Shown piece after piece: positions 8,680-17,223 of a stretch of 64,000 nt of DNA. How positions within the stretch are numbered: position 1 is the first letter of the stretch; each line of letters opens with the position of its first letter. Under the pieces are notes generated by a model. It ran no database searches. It was not told the origin of the DNA and saw only the letters and a list, made by a program, of their open reading frames with translations. The position numbers were made by a program, and so were the translations under genes. The DNA is taken from positions 620,001 through 684,000 of the forward strand of contig NZ_JAWHTC010000002.1 in the NCBI RefSeq assembly GCF_032586155.1, in the 5' to 3' direction. This stretch comes from JAWHTC01 sp032586155 (GTDB lineage Bacteria > Pseudomonadota > Alphaproteobacteria > Rhodobacterales > Rhodobacteraceae).

Positions 8680-11600
8680 ATGCACCTCCTCGCCGCCACC
8701 CCCGGCACCATCGATGATGGCAAGGAACCGGTCGATCTGGGCCAGACCCCGGCGGACGTTGTGTTCATCTCTGCCGCCGACACTGAACTGGCCGCCCTGT
8801 CCGGGGCCCGCTCGGAAATGTCCGCGCCCCCATCTCTGCGGCTGGCCAACCTGACCCACCTCGCCCATCCGATGTCGATCGACCTGCATCTCGACAACAC
8901 AGCAACCAAGTCACGCCTGGTCATTGCCCGTGTCCTTGGTGGCGTCGGCTATTGGAAATACGGAGCCGAACAATTCGCCGCCCGCTGTCATGAGGCGGGC
9001 GTGCCTCTCGTCCTCCTGCCCGGTGACGACAAACCCGATGACGAGCTGCGAGGCCTCTCCACCGTATTGAACGCGGATTACGACGCGCTCTGGGCCTATC
9101 TCGTCGAAGGCGGGCCCGAAAATGCCACCAACTTCCTCACCTACGCCCGCGCGATGCTGGATGGCAGCGAAAAGCCAGCAACCGCAGCCCCTCTCCTGCG
9201 GGCCGGGGTTTACTGGCCCGGTGCGGGCATCGCCGATCTGTCTGCCGCGCAAGCGGCCTGGACAGATGACGCCCCCATTGTCCCGGTGGTCTTCTACCGT
9301 GCGCTTGTGCAAGGCGCGGGCTTGAACCCGATCAATCGCCTGACCCGCTCGCTTTTACGTCAGGGCCTCAACCCGCTCCCCATATTCGTGGCCTCGCTCA
9401 AGGACCCAGTCTCAACCGCCACGCTTGAAGCTCTCTTCGCTTCGGCCCCGCCCAGCGTGATCCTCAACGCCACGTCCTTCGCCGTCGGCTCACCCCATGC
9501 CGGGGACAACAGCCCATCGAACCCGCTCACCATGGGCGCTGCCAACGCTGCACCGGTCTTCCAGCTCGTGCTCGCAGGCTCGACCGAGGAAGCATGGTCC
9601 ACCGGCCTCACTGGCCTCTCGGCCCGCGACATCGCAATGAACGTCGCCCTGCCCGAGGTCGACGGCCGCGTTCTGACCCGCGCGATCAGCTTCAAGGGCG
9701 AGGCCTTCTTTGACGAAGCCACCGAATGCCCCATCGCCACCTACCGCGCACAGGGCGACAGGATCGATTTCGTCGCTCGCCTCACCGCCAACTGGTGCAA
9801 ACTGCGCCACACCCCGGCCTCGGGTCGCAAAGTGGCCTTGGTCCTTGCCAACTACCCCAACAAAGACGGCCGCCTCGCAAATGGCGTCGGCCTCGATACC
9901 CCCGCAGCCACGGTCCATGCTCTTACCCTGCTGGAAAACGACGGCTACACCGTCACCAATCCGCCTATCGACAGCGACGCCTTGATGCAGGCCATCCTTG
10001 CAGGGCCGACCAACTGGCTCACCGACCGCACAAGCCGCCAGGGCGGTGTCCAGATGTCGATGGCCGACTACCAGATCGACTATGGCCAACTGCCCTGGTC
10101 CCTCCGCGAAGCCATTGAAGAGCGTTGGGGCAAACCCGAAGAGGACCCATTCTTCACCCGGGGCGCGGTCGATTGTGGTCATTTCTCGCTGTCAGTTCTG
10201 CAATTCGGCAATGTGGTGGTCGGCATCCAACCCGCACGCGGCTACAACATCGACCCAATGGACACCTATCACTCCCCCGACCTGGTGCCGCCGCACAACT
10301 ACCTTGCCTTCTATTTCTGGCTGCGGCACCAACACCGCACCCACGCCATCGTGCACATGGGCAAACACGGCAATCTCGAATGGCTTCCGGGCAAGGCCTT
10401 GGCTCTGTCGGAAACCTGCTGGCCCGAAGCCGTCTTCGGCCCTACACCGCATGTCTACCCCTTCATCGTAAACGATCCCGGCGAAGGCACCCAGGCCAAG
10501 CGCCGCGCGCAGGCAGTGATCATCGACCACCTGACCCCGCCCTTGACCCGCGCCGAAACCTACGGCCCCATGCGCGACCTCGAGGCGCTGGTGGACGAGT
10601 ATTACGAAGCCGCCGGTGTCGATCCCCGGCGTATCGACCACCTGCGTCGCGAAATCCTTTCGCTCAGCTCGGTCACCGGGTTGGATGCCGATGTCGGCAT
10701 GACCGGTGAAAACGAGGAAACCGACCTCGCCAAGCTCGACGCCTATCTCTGCGAACTGAAAGAGGCCCAGATTCGCGACGGTCTCCACATTTTCGGCCAA
10801 TCCCCCGCCGGCCAGCAAGAAACCGATCTGCTGATCGCCCTCACTCGCATCCCACGCGGCGACGGCGCGGATGCCGACGCCTCTCTCATCCGGGCGCTGG
10901 TTGCGGACCTCCATCTCGATTTCGACCCACTCGATGCCGACATGGCGGCCCGGTGGACAGGGCCCCGCCCCGATGCTCTGGCCGACCAGCCCGGCACCTG
11001 GCGCAGCACCGGCGACACGATCGAGCGGCTCGAGATCTTGGCGACAGCACTGGTGACCGGCGAGACGCCACCGCCAGGGGAGCAGAGTCGCACCGTTCTC
11101 TCGGCAATCGAAACCACCATCCGCCCCACCCTGCGTTCCTGTGGCCCAATGGAAGGCACGGGCCTACTCAGCGCCCTCAAGGGGCACTTTGTCGCCCCGG
11201 CGCCATCCGGCGCCCCCACACGTGGACGGCTCGACACACTTCCAACCGGGCGCAACTTCTTCTCGGTCGACAGCCGCGCCGTGCCAACACCCACCGCCTG
11301 GACCCTGGGCTGGAAATCCGCCAGCCTACTGATCGAGAAACATCTGCAAACCCATGGCGACTGGCCGCGCTCCATGCTGCTCACCGCCTGGGGCACCGCC
11401 AACATGCGCACCGGCGGCGACGACATCGCACAGGCCCTGGCTCTGATGGGGGTGAAACCCAAGTGGGACGCCGCCAACCGCAGGGTTACAGGGTTCGAGA
11501 TCATCCCCGCCACCGCCCTAGGCCGCCCGCGCGTTGACGTGACCTTGCGCATCTCAGGCTTCTTCCGCGATGCCTTCCCGCAGCTCATCGCGCTTTTCGA

Positions 11601-12378
11601 CAGCGCCGCCCGCGCCGTGCAGGCACTTGATGAACCCGCCGACATCAACCCCGCTGCCGCCCGCGCCCGTGACACCGGCCCAACTGCCCGCATCTTCGGT
11701 TCCAAACCCGGGGCCTATGGCGCAGGCCTTCAGGCAATGATCGACGAGCGGCTCTGGGCCGACAAATCTGATCTGGCCGAGGCTTATCTCGAATGGGGCT
11801 CCTACGCCTATGGCGCAGCGCAAGAAGGCACCCGTGACCGCACAGGATTCGAAACCCGCCTGCGCGAGACCGACGCCATCGTCCAGAATCAGGACAACCG
11901 CGAGCACGATATCCTCGACAGCGACGACTATTACCAGTTCGAAGGTGGCGCGGCGGCAGCGGTATCAACCCTCCAGGGACAGGATCGCCCGATCTACCAC
12001 AATGACCATTCCCGCCCCGAGCGCCCCCTGATCCGCACGCTGGACGACGAAATCGCCCGCGTTGTCCGCTCGCGCGTGGTCAACCCGAAATGGATCGAAG
12101 GCATCAAACGCCATGGCTACAAGGGAGCTTTCGAAATCGCCGCCTCGGTCGACTACCTTTTCGCCTTCGCTGCCACCACCGGGGCCGTCAAGAACCACCA
12201 TTTCGACCTGGTCGAAGCCGCGTTTCTCGAAGACGATGACACCCGTGCTTTCATTGAAGAGCACAATGAACCCGCGCTCAGGGAAATCGCCCAACGCTTG
12301 CAGGAAGCCATCGACCGCGGTCTCTGGACCCCGCGGTCAAACTCGGCTGCTGCGCGCGTCGCAGGGATAATAGAATGA
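8680..12378 (+). CDS. cobN: Cobaltochelatase large subunit CobN
   Basis: 1232 aa, matching CobN/ChlH-family length. CobN is the ATP-dependent large subunit that inserts Co2+ into hydrogenobyrinic acid a,c-diamide together with CobS and CobT, the aerobic route. Family blocks are clear: PVVFYRA (about 205), VHMGKHGNLEWLPGK (about 555), the SVTGLDADVGMTGENEETD region, and the C-terminal HYLFAFAATTGAVKNHHFD-like block (residues about 1160-1180). CobW and GNAT genes precede it. The next gene starts inside its stop codon (ATGA at 12375-12378), indicating translational coupling. I do not see a cobalamin riboswitch upstream. Confidence 0.96.
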   Translation: MHLLAATPGTIDDGKEPVDLGQTPADVVFISAADTELAALSGARSEMSAPPSLRLANLTHLAHPMSIDLHLDNTATKSRLVIARVLGGVGYWKYGAEQFAARCHEAGVPLVLLPGDDKPDDELRGLSTVLNADYDALWAYLVEGGPENATNFLTYARAMLDGSEKPATAAPLLRAGVYWPGAGIADLSAAQAAWTDDAPIVPVVFYRALVQGAGLNPINRLTRSLLRQGLNPLPIFVASLKDPVSTATLEALFASAPPSVILNATSFAVGSPHAGDNSPSNPLTMGAANAAPVFQLVLAGSTEEAWSTGLTGLSARDIAMNVALPEVDGRVLTRAISFKGEAFFDEATECPIATYRAQGDRIDFVARLTANWCKLRHTPASGRKVALVLANYPNKDGRLANGVGLDTPAATVHALTLLENDGYTVTNPPIDSDALMQAILAGPTNWLTDRTSRQGGVQMSMADYQIDYGQLPWSLREAIEERWGKPEEDPFFTRGAVDCGHFSLSVLQFGNVVVGIQPARGYNIDPMDTYHSPDLVPPHNYLAFYFWLRHQHRTHAIVHMGKHGNLEWLPGKALALSETCWPEAVFGPTPHVYPFIVNDPGEGTQAKRRAQAVIIDHLTPPLTRAETYGPMRDLEALVDEYYEAAGVDPRRIDHLRREILSLSSVTGLDADVGMTGENEETDLAKLDAYLCELKEAQIRDGLHIFGQSPAGQQETDLLIALTRIPRGDGADADASLIRALVADLHLDFDPLDADMAARWTGPRPDALADQPGTWRSTGDTIERLEILATALVTGETPPPGEQSRTVLSAIETTIRPTLRSCGPMEGTGLLSALKGHFVAPAPSGAPTRGRLDTLPTGRNFFSVDSRAVPTPTAWTLGWKSASLLIEKHLQTHGDWPRSMLLTAWGTANMRTGGDDIAQALALMGVKPKWDAANRRVTGFEIIPATALGRPRVDVTLRISGFFRDAFPQLIALFDSAARAVQALDEPADINPAAARARDTGPTARIFGSKPGAYGAGLQAMIDERLWADKSDLAEAYLEWGSYAYGAAQEGTRDRTGFETRLRETDAIVQNQDNREHDILDSDDYYQFEGGAAAAVSTLQGQDRPIYHNDHSRPERPLIRTLDDEIARVVRSRVVNPKWIEGIKRHGYKGAFEIAASVDYLFAFAATTGAVKNHHFDLVEAAFLEDDDTRAFIEEHNEPALREIAQRLQEAIDRGLWTPRSNSAAARVAGIIE

Positions 12379-12719
12379 CGCGCGTTCTTTTCATTTGCGG
12401 CAAAGCCCGCAAACGCAGTCCCACAGCCGTTGAATGCGCCCGCAACTGGCCCGCACTAACCGCTGATTGTGCCGGGCTCAGCCATGACGCCGACGAACCC
12501 CTGACTCAGGAACAGATCTATTGGGCCGACCTTCTCGTCGTTATGGAAAAGCGTCAGAAACGCAGGCTCAGCTCGCGCTTTGGCGCGCCGAAACCAGGGC
12601 AACGAATTCTATCCTTCGAGATTCCAGATCGATTTGAGTTCATGGATGGCGAGTTGGTGGATATTCTCATATCCCGCCTGACGCATCACTTCGGACCGCC
12701 GGAAAACCGGCCAATCTGA
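12375..12719 (+). CDS. Small protein tyrosine phosphatase-like protein
   Basis: 114 aa. The N-terminus reads VLFICGKARKRSPTA, which contains the CX5R(S/T) phosphatase loop (C-GKARK-R-S) directly after a hydrophobic strand, as in low-molecular-weight tyrosine phosphatases. It is shorter than the classic 150-aa enzyme. The late D-P acid loop is not obvious; the nearest is EIPDRFEF at about 76-83. It starts within the cobN stop. Members of this short family are often annotated as LMW-PTP-like; activity is unproven and a role in cobalamin synthesis is only suggested by coupling. Confidence 0.75.
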   Translation: MTRVLFICGKARKRSPTAVECARNWPALTADCAGLSHDADEPLTQEQIYWADLLVVMEKRQKRRLSSRFGAPKPGQRILSFEIPDRFEFMDGELVDILISRLTHHFGPPENRPI

Positions 12720-12807
12720 CCCGATCTATGTTCGCAAACTCATCAGACGACCACCCCACGAGACAATGGGCCGGGCAATGGCGCAGCCGAGCGTCGTCCC
12801 GCCGTCA

Positions 12808-13626
12808 TCAATCTCCGAGCTTGGCGTGAATTTCGTCCAGATCGATCTCGCCGATCGGCATCTTGTTCGACGGATCCTCGAAATCGTATTTGAACAGGTC
12901 GAAATCGCGTTTGAATATCTCGTAGATCAGATGCATCGACATGTCGTCGAAATAGTCCTCGACCGGATGCGCCCGCTTTGGCCCATGGCCTTCGCTTTCG
13001 TTGAAGCGCGGAATCGCCCCCAGATCAACGGTCTGCGGGGTCTCGATCGCGTCCAGAACCTCTTGCATCCCGTCATTGAACTGCTCGGTCCAGAAGATCT
13101 TGTCATAGCGCCCGCCGTTGACGATGAAGGTGCTGACATGGCCACTCATCGCACTCCAATGGATATCCGGGTCCATCGGTCGGCGCCAACGGATGGTATC
13201 GCGGGCAAACAGCAGGAACCGGCGAAACGATTTGATCTGGTCAAACTCGAAGCCGGATTCCGGGTCGCCCACCTCGATCCCGTATTTTTGAATAAGCAGT
13301 GGCACCAGGTTGCCGCGATAACGTTTACCATTGCGCTGGATACCACAGATCTTGTCAAAGAATGACGACAGGATGCGCGTATAGGGGTTGCGCACACAGC
13401 TAAACGCATAGGACCCGTGGGTCTTTACATTGGCGTTGATCAGCGGCTGGCTGCGCTCATGCGCCCATTTGTGCAGCCCGTGATCGGCATCGTGAATGTC
13501 ACCGTCATAGAACTCGCCGTGATCGGAGAAGAACATGATCTGTCCGATTGTGGAACAGGCGCATTTCGGCACCACACGGTAAACGACACTTTCGCTTTCC
13601 GTCATCCAGGTTCCGGGAAACCCCAT
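12808..13626 (-). CDS. Sulfotransferase-family protein
   Basis: 272 aa, soluble. Residues 18-27 (VVPKCACSTI) match the 5'-phosphosulfate-binding loop of PAPS-dependent sulfotransferases (P-K-C-x-S/T-S/T). Residues about 78-88 (RNPYTRILSSF) match the 3'-phosphate-binding segment (R-x-P-x-x-R-x-x-S). This is the Sulfotransfer_2 type that modifies carbohydrates. It is divergent from the glycosyltransferase at 13876-15453, which suggests the pair builds and sulfates a surface or exported glycan. A TTGGAGG site precedes the start by about 10 nt. Confidence 0.82.
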   Translation of the reverse strand: MGFPGTWMTESESVVYRVVPKCACSTIGQIMFFSDHGEFYDGDIHDADHGLHKWAHERSQPLINANVKTHGSYAFSCVRNPYTRILSSFFDKICGIQRNGKRYRGNLVPLLIQKYGIEVGDPESGFEFDQIKSFRRFLLFARDTIRWRRPMDPDIHWSAMSGHVSTFIVNGGRYDKIFWTEQFNDGMQEVLDAIETPQTVDLGAIPRFNESEGHGPKRAHPVEDYFDDMSMHLIYEIFKRDFDLFKYDFEDPSNKMPIGEIDLDEIHAKLGD

Positions 13627-13875
13627 GACTGCTCTGCCTCCAAATGAAACGTGTTTTTTGTCTTTCCTGCCTTATAGCAATTGACAAAAACCTAAACAAA
13701 CCCTGTTTCGCTGATCGAACCTGCCTGTGTCCCAGCCGCCGCGTCTGCCGTTTCCCGTGTGCGGCTTCAACCCGACGTGCGGATACAATTTCCGCAAGAA
13801 AGCTGGTTTATTCAGGCGGCATTCATCATTATCAAGGTAAACAATTCGGGGCAGCAGGAGCAGATTGGTCACAAT

Positions 13876-15453
13876 ATGGCAAAAATTGCCTTCATATTGC
13901 TGTGCCACAAGGATCCCGAGGCCATCATCAAACAGGCCGAGCGGCTCACGGCCGTGGGCGACTACATGTCGATCCACTTTGATGCACGGGCAAAACCCGA
14001 GTTTTACCAACAGATTCGCGACGCGCTGGACGGCAACCCCAACGTGACCTTCGCCAAGAAGCGGATCAAATGCGGATGGGGGGAATGGAGCTTGGTTCAG
14101 GCCACCCTGAACGCTGTCGAGGCGGCGGTCGAGGCCTTTCCGCGCGCGACCCACTTCTACATGCTTTCGGGTGATTGCATGGCAATCAAGTCGGCTGAAT
14201 ACGCCCATGACTTCCTTGACCGCAACGACGTCGATTACGTCGAAAGCTTTGATTTCTTTGAAAGCGACTGGATCAAAACCGGCTGGAAAGAAGAGCGACT
14301 GATCTATCGCCATTGGCTCAACGAACGCACGCAGAAACGCCGTTTCTACGCGATGTTTAACCTGCAGAAGCGCTTTGGCTTGACCCGCAAAATCCCCGAA
14401 GACATCCAGGTCATGATCGGTTCGCAATGGTGGTGTCTGCGCCGCCGTACAATCGAATGGATCATCGATTTCACCAAGCGGCGCAAGGACGTAATGCGCT
14501 TCTTCCGTACCACCTGGATTCCGGACGAGACCTTCTTTCAGACCCTGGTACGTCACCTCGTGCCCGAGCATGAAATCCGCTCCCGCACCCTGACCTTCCT
14601 GATGTTCACCGACTATGGCATGCCGGTGACCTTCTACAACGACCACTACGACCTTCTCCTGAGCCAGGATTTCCTCTTTGCCCGCAAGATCAGCGCCGAA
14701 GCCCAGGAACTCAAACGCCGCCTCGGTCTGCTCTACGCGACCCGCGGCTGGGATTTCAAAATCTCCAACGAGGGCCGGTCCTTGTTCAAATTCCTAACCG
14801 GACGCGGCCGCATTGGTCGCCGCTTTGCCACCCGGTTTTGGGAAACCGAAAGCACGCTGGGTCGCGAACGCGAGTTGCTGATCGTTGTTTGCAAGAAATG
14901 GCACGTCGCCAAGCGCTTGGTCGACCGCATCCGCCAGATGACCAACATCCCCTGCATCGAATATCTCTTCAATGAAGAAGGCTGCCAGCTGCCCGATCTC
15001 GGCGGCATTCAGTCAACGATGGGCAAACGCCACCGCCATCGCCGAGCACTGATGCGGATGCTATTCGATTACTACGATACCGACCGTCTGGTCATCTGCA
15101 TGGACCCGTCGAATCTCGACCTCTTGGAAGATTTCACTGGCGACCGTTCAGTTACCCGGCTCTTGGAGGTCGAGACCAGCTTTTCCGACGAATACCTTAT
15201 CGGCCACGCCATGCGCGTTGGCCTCGCGGGCGAGAAAACCCCACAAGAAACGCTCGACCGCCTGCTGCCCACGATCCGCGGCGACATGCAGTTCGAAAGC
15301 GACCAGATCCGCGATTCAGGGTTCTACAACCACTACCGCATTCGCGAACCCGACAACCCCGAGATGAACGCAGAAGCGCTGCAGAACTTCCTTAGCATCG
15401 GCCATGACAAGGCGGTCGACCTGGCCTCGACCCACTACCTCTATTCCGACTGA
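13876..15453 (+). CDS. GT14-like branching glycosyltransferase with C-terminal DUF5928-like domain
   Basis: 525 aa from ATG 13876 (MAKIAFILLCHKDP). The N-terminal 270 residues resemble core-2/I-branching beta-1,6-N-acetylglucosaminyltransferases (GT14): ILLCHKDP, the GWGEWSLVQA block, FYMLSGDCMAIKS and the later WIPDETFFQTL. The C-terminal 250 residues look like the domain seen in roseobacter homologues (DUF5928, from memory), with a nucleotide-binding-like start (ELLIVVCKKWHVAKRLVDR) and two regions rich in acidic residues. There are no signal peptide or membrane segments. It is divergent from a sulfotransferase. An AGGAG is 16 nt upstream of ATG 13876, further than usual. An in-frame GTG at 13759 would add 39 residues that do not look like the family. 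Confidence 0.82.
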   Translation: MAKIAFILLCHKDPEAIIKQAERLTAVGDYMSIHFDARAKPEFYQQIRDALDGNPNVTFAKKRIKCGWGEWSLVQATLNAVEAAVEAFPRATHFYMLSGDCMAIKSAEYAHDFLDRNDVDYVESFDFFESDWIKTGWKEERLIYRHWLNERTQKRRFYAMFNLQKRFGLTRKIPEDIQVMIGSQWWCLRRRTIEWIIDFTKRRKDVMRFFRTTWIPDETFFQTLVRHLVPEHEIRSRTLTFLMFTDYGMPVTFYNDHYDLLLSQDFLFARKISAEAQELKRRLGLLYATRGWDFKISNEGRSLFKFLTGRGRIGRRFATRFWETESTLGRERELLIVVCKKWHVAKRLVDRIRQMTNIPCIEYLFNEEGCQLPDLGGIQSTMGKRHRHRRALMRMLFDYYDTDRLVICMDPSNLDLLEDFTGDRSVTRLLEVETSFSDEYLIGHAMRVGLAGEKTPQETLDRLLPTIRGDMQFESDQIRDSGFYNHYRIREPDNPEMNAEALQNFLSIGHDKAVDLASTHYLYSD

Positions 15454-15534
15454 CCCTTTTGCGCAGGAAACGGATCGCCACAGCGCGACCCGCCGGGCCA
15501 TGATTGGCCCCGCAACCAACGCGCGAGACCCGCC

Positions 15535-16005
15535 ATGTCTATCCGTTTTCTACCCATACCGACCGAAACTGCCACCGCTTACCGCAACGGCGCACCAGAT
15601 GCATACGGCAACCCACCCGAGCGCATGACGTCGAAAGGCACCGGTAATCCGTGCCGCCATTGCCTCGATTTCATTCCAGACGGGGCCGAAATGCTGGTCG
15701 TCGCGTATTCCCCCTTCGGAGCGCGCCAGCCTTATGCCGAAACCGGCCCGATCTTCCTGTGTGCCGATGATTGCGCAACCTACGACCCACATCGTGGCGT
15801 ACCGGCGATTTTCGACGGCAACACCATGCTGATCCGCGCCTACAGCAGGGACGAACGGATCCTCTACGGCACTGGCGAAGTCGTTGCACCCGACGCCTTC
15901 ACCAACGAGATAGCCGCCCGCCTTGCCCGCGACGATGTCGCCTTCGTTCACGTCCGCTCGTCCACCAACAACTGCTTTCAGGCCCGCGTCGAACGCTCGG
16001 ATTGA
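15535..16005 (+). CDS. DUF1203 family protein
   Basis: 156 aa. The composition and order of conserved blocks (CRHCLDFIPDGAEMLVVAYSPF, GPIFLCADDC, RAYSRDERILYGTGEV, HVRSSTNNCFQARVER) fit DUF1203, a widespread alphaproteobacterial family of unknown function. Two C-x2-C/C-x4-C like pairs could bind metal. It starts 82 bp after the glycosyltransferase and is followed at 75 bp by the zinc-finger gene. Function unknown. Confidence 0.85.
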   Translation: MSIRFLPIPTETATAYRNGAPDAYGNPPERMTSKGTGNPCRHCLDFIPDGAEMLVVAYSPFGARQPYAETGPIFLCADDCATYDPHRGVPAIFDGNTMLIRAYSRDERILYGTGEVVAPDAFTNEIAARLARDDVAFVHVRSSTNNCFQARVERSD

Positions 16006-16079
16006 GCTTTCGAGCGGTCTTGCCCCCGCGCTCCAGATCGCCCATATTCGCGCACAGGACTCCACGCAGCCAAGGACGC

Positions 16080-16265
16080 ATGACCATGACCACCACAGCC
16101 CCCGAGACCAAGATCGTCGACAGCTACCGCGTGTCCTGTGACGGCGGCGAAGGGGCGCTTGGCCACCCGCGCGTCTGGCTGCAAATCCCCAACGAACACG
16201 GCTGGGTCGAATGTCCCTATTGCGATTGCAAGCTGGTGCACAAGGACTTCGAGGGCAAGGTCTGA
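16080..16265 (+). CDS. zf-CHCC zinc-finger protein (NDUFS6-like)
   Basis: 61 aa, starting at ATG 16080 after an AAGGA site; a second ATG at 16086 is also possible. It has C-x8-H (VSCDGGEGALGH) and, 15 residues on, CPYC, the C-H-C-C zinc pattern of zf-CHCC. The family includes the NDUFS6 accessory subunit of mitochondrial complex I and its alphaproteobacterial relatives. The reading frame is overlapped by longer frames that do not look coding. A complex I assembly or accessory role is inferred from the family only. Confidence 0.88.
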   Translation: MTMTTTAPETKIVDSYRVSCDGGEGALGHPRVWLQIPNEHGWVECPYCDCKLVHKDFEGKV

Positions 16266-16308
16266 TTCCACCGACCGCACCTACCGGATCGACAATACGG
16301 CGAAACAT

Positions 16309-17133
16309 ATGACCGGCAGCACCCGATACCGCGTGACCGGCATGGATTGCCCTTCCTGCGCGGCCAAGATCGACAAGGCAGTGCGCAGCGTCGGTGTGCC
16401 CGATCCATCGATCTCGACCGCATCGCAGCTGATCACGCTGCCAATTGCCGCTGACGACGCACGCATTGCCGCGGTGAAACAGGCCGTGACAGAGGCCGGA
16501 TACCACCTGACACTGCTACCCGAGGGCGATGGCGACCGGGTCATCGGCACACAGCACCACATCACACCCGGTTATCGCCGCGCGCTTTGGATCGTCGTTC
16601 TGCTGAACGTCGGTTACGGCGTGATCGAGATGATCGGCGGGTTCCTGTCCGGGTCACAGGCTCTCAAGGCAGACGCCCTGGACTTCGTTGGCGACGGGTT
16701 GATCACCTTTCTTGGCATCCTCGCCATCGGTTGGAGCCTGCTCTGGCGGGCACGTTCGGCATTGATCCAGGGACTATTCCTTGGGGCGCTCGGCGTTGCG
16801 GTTTTTGGCGCCACAATATGGCGCGTGTTTTCACAAACCCCGGTCGAGGCCGGCATGATGGGCGGGTTTGCCTTGGTCGCGCTGGTCGTCAACGTCGCCG
16901 CCGCGCTGGTACTGATTCCGCACCGCGCGGGTGATGCCAATGTCCGCGCCGTTTGGCTATTCTCCAGAAATGACGCCATCGGCAATGTCGCCGTTGTGGT
17001 CGCCGCATTTCTCGTGGGCTGGACCGGCAGCGCCTGGCCGGACCTGATCGTTGCTTTTGCCATTGCCGGGTTGTTCCTGCACGCATCCTGGATCATCGTC
17101 CGTGACGCCCGCCGCGATATGGCGGCCCCCTGA
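16309..17133 (+). CDS. HMA domain fused to a CDF-type cation exporter
   Basis: 274 aa from ATG 16309. Residues 1-65 form a heavy-metal-associated domain with GMDCPSCAAKI (metal-binding C-x2-C). A membrane part with five or six hydrophobic helices follows: LWIVVLLNVGYGVIEMIGGFLSGS is helix 1 of cation diffusion facilitators. The acidic residues of the transport site appear as ALKADALDFVGDG and RNDAIGN (H/D-x3-D like). The usual long C-terminal cytoplasmic domain is missing, so the N-terminal HMA domain may replace it in metal sensing or delivery. Likely exports Zn2+ or a related divalent metal. Confidence 0.85.
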   Translation: MTGSTRYRVTGMDCPSCAAKIDKAVRSVGVPDPSISTASQLITLPIAADDARIAAVKQAVTEAGYHLTLLPEGDGDRVIGTQHHITPGYRRALWIVVLLNVGYGVIEMIGGFLSGSQALKADALDFVGDGLITFLGILAIGWSLLWRARSALIQGLFLGALGVAVFGATIWRVFSQTPVEAGMMGGFALVALVVNVAAALVLIPHRAGDANVRAVWLFSRNDAIGNVAVVVAAFLVGWTGSAWPDLIVAFAIAGLFLHASWIIVRDARRDMAAP

Positions 17134-17223
17134 TCTGGCAAACACCACCCCTCGCACGATCCCCCTAGCCCCGAACGCGCCCTTGTGCGACACAAGACCC
17201 ACGCAAGCCCGGGAGAACACCAA

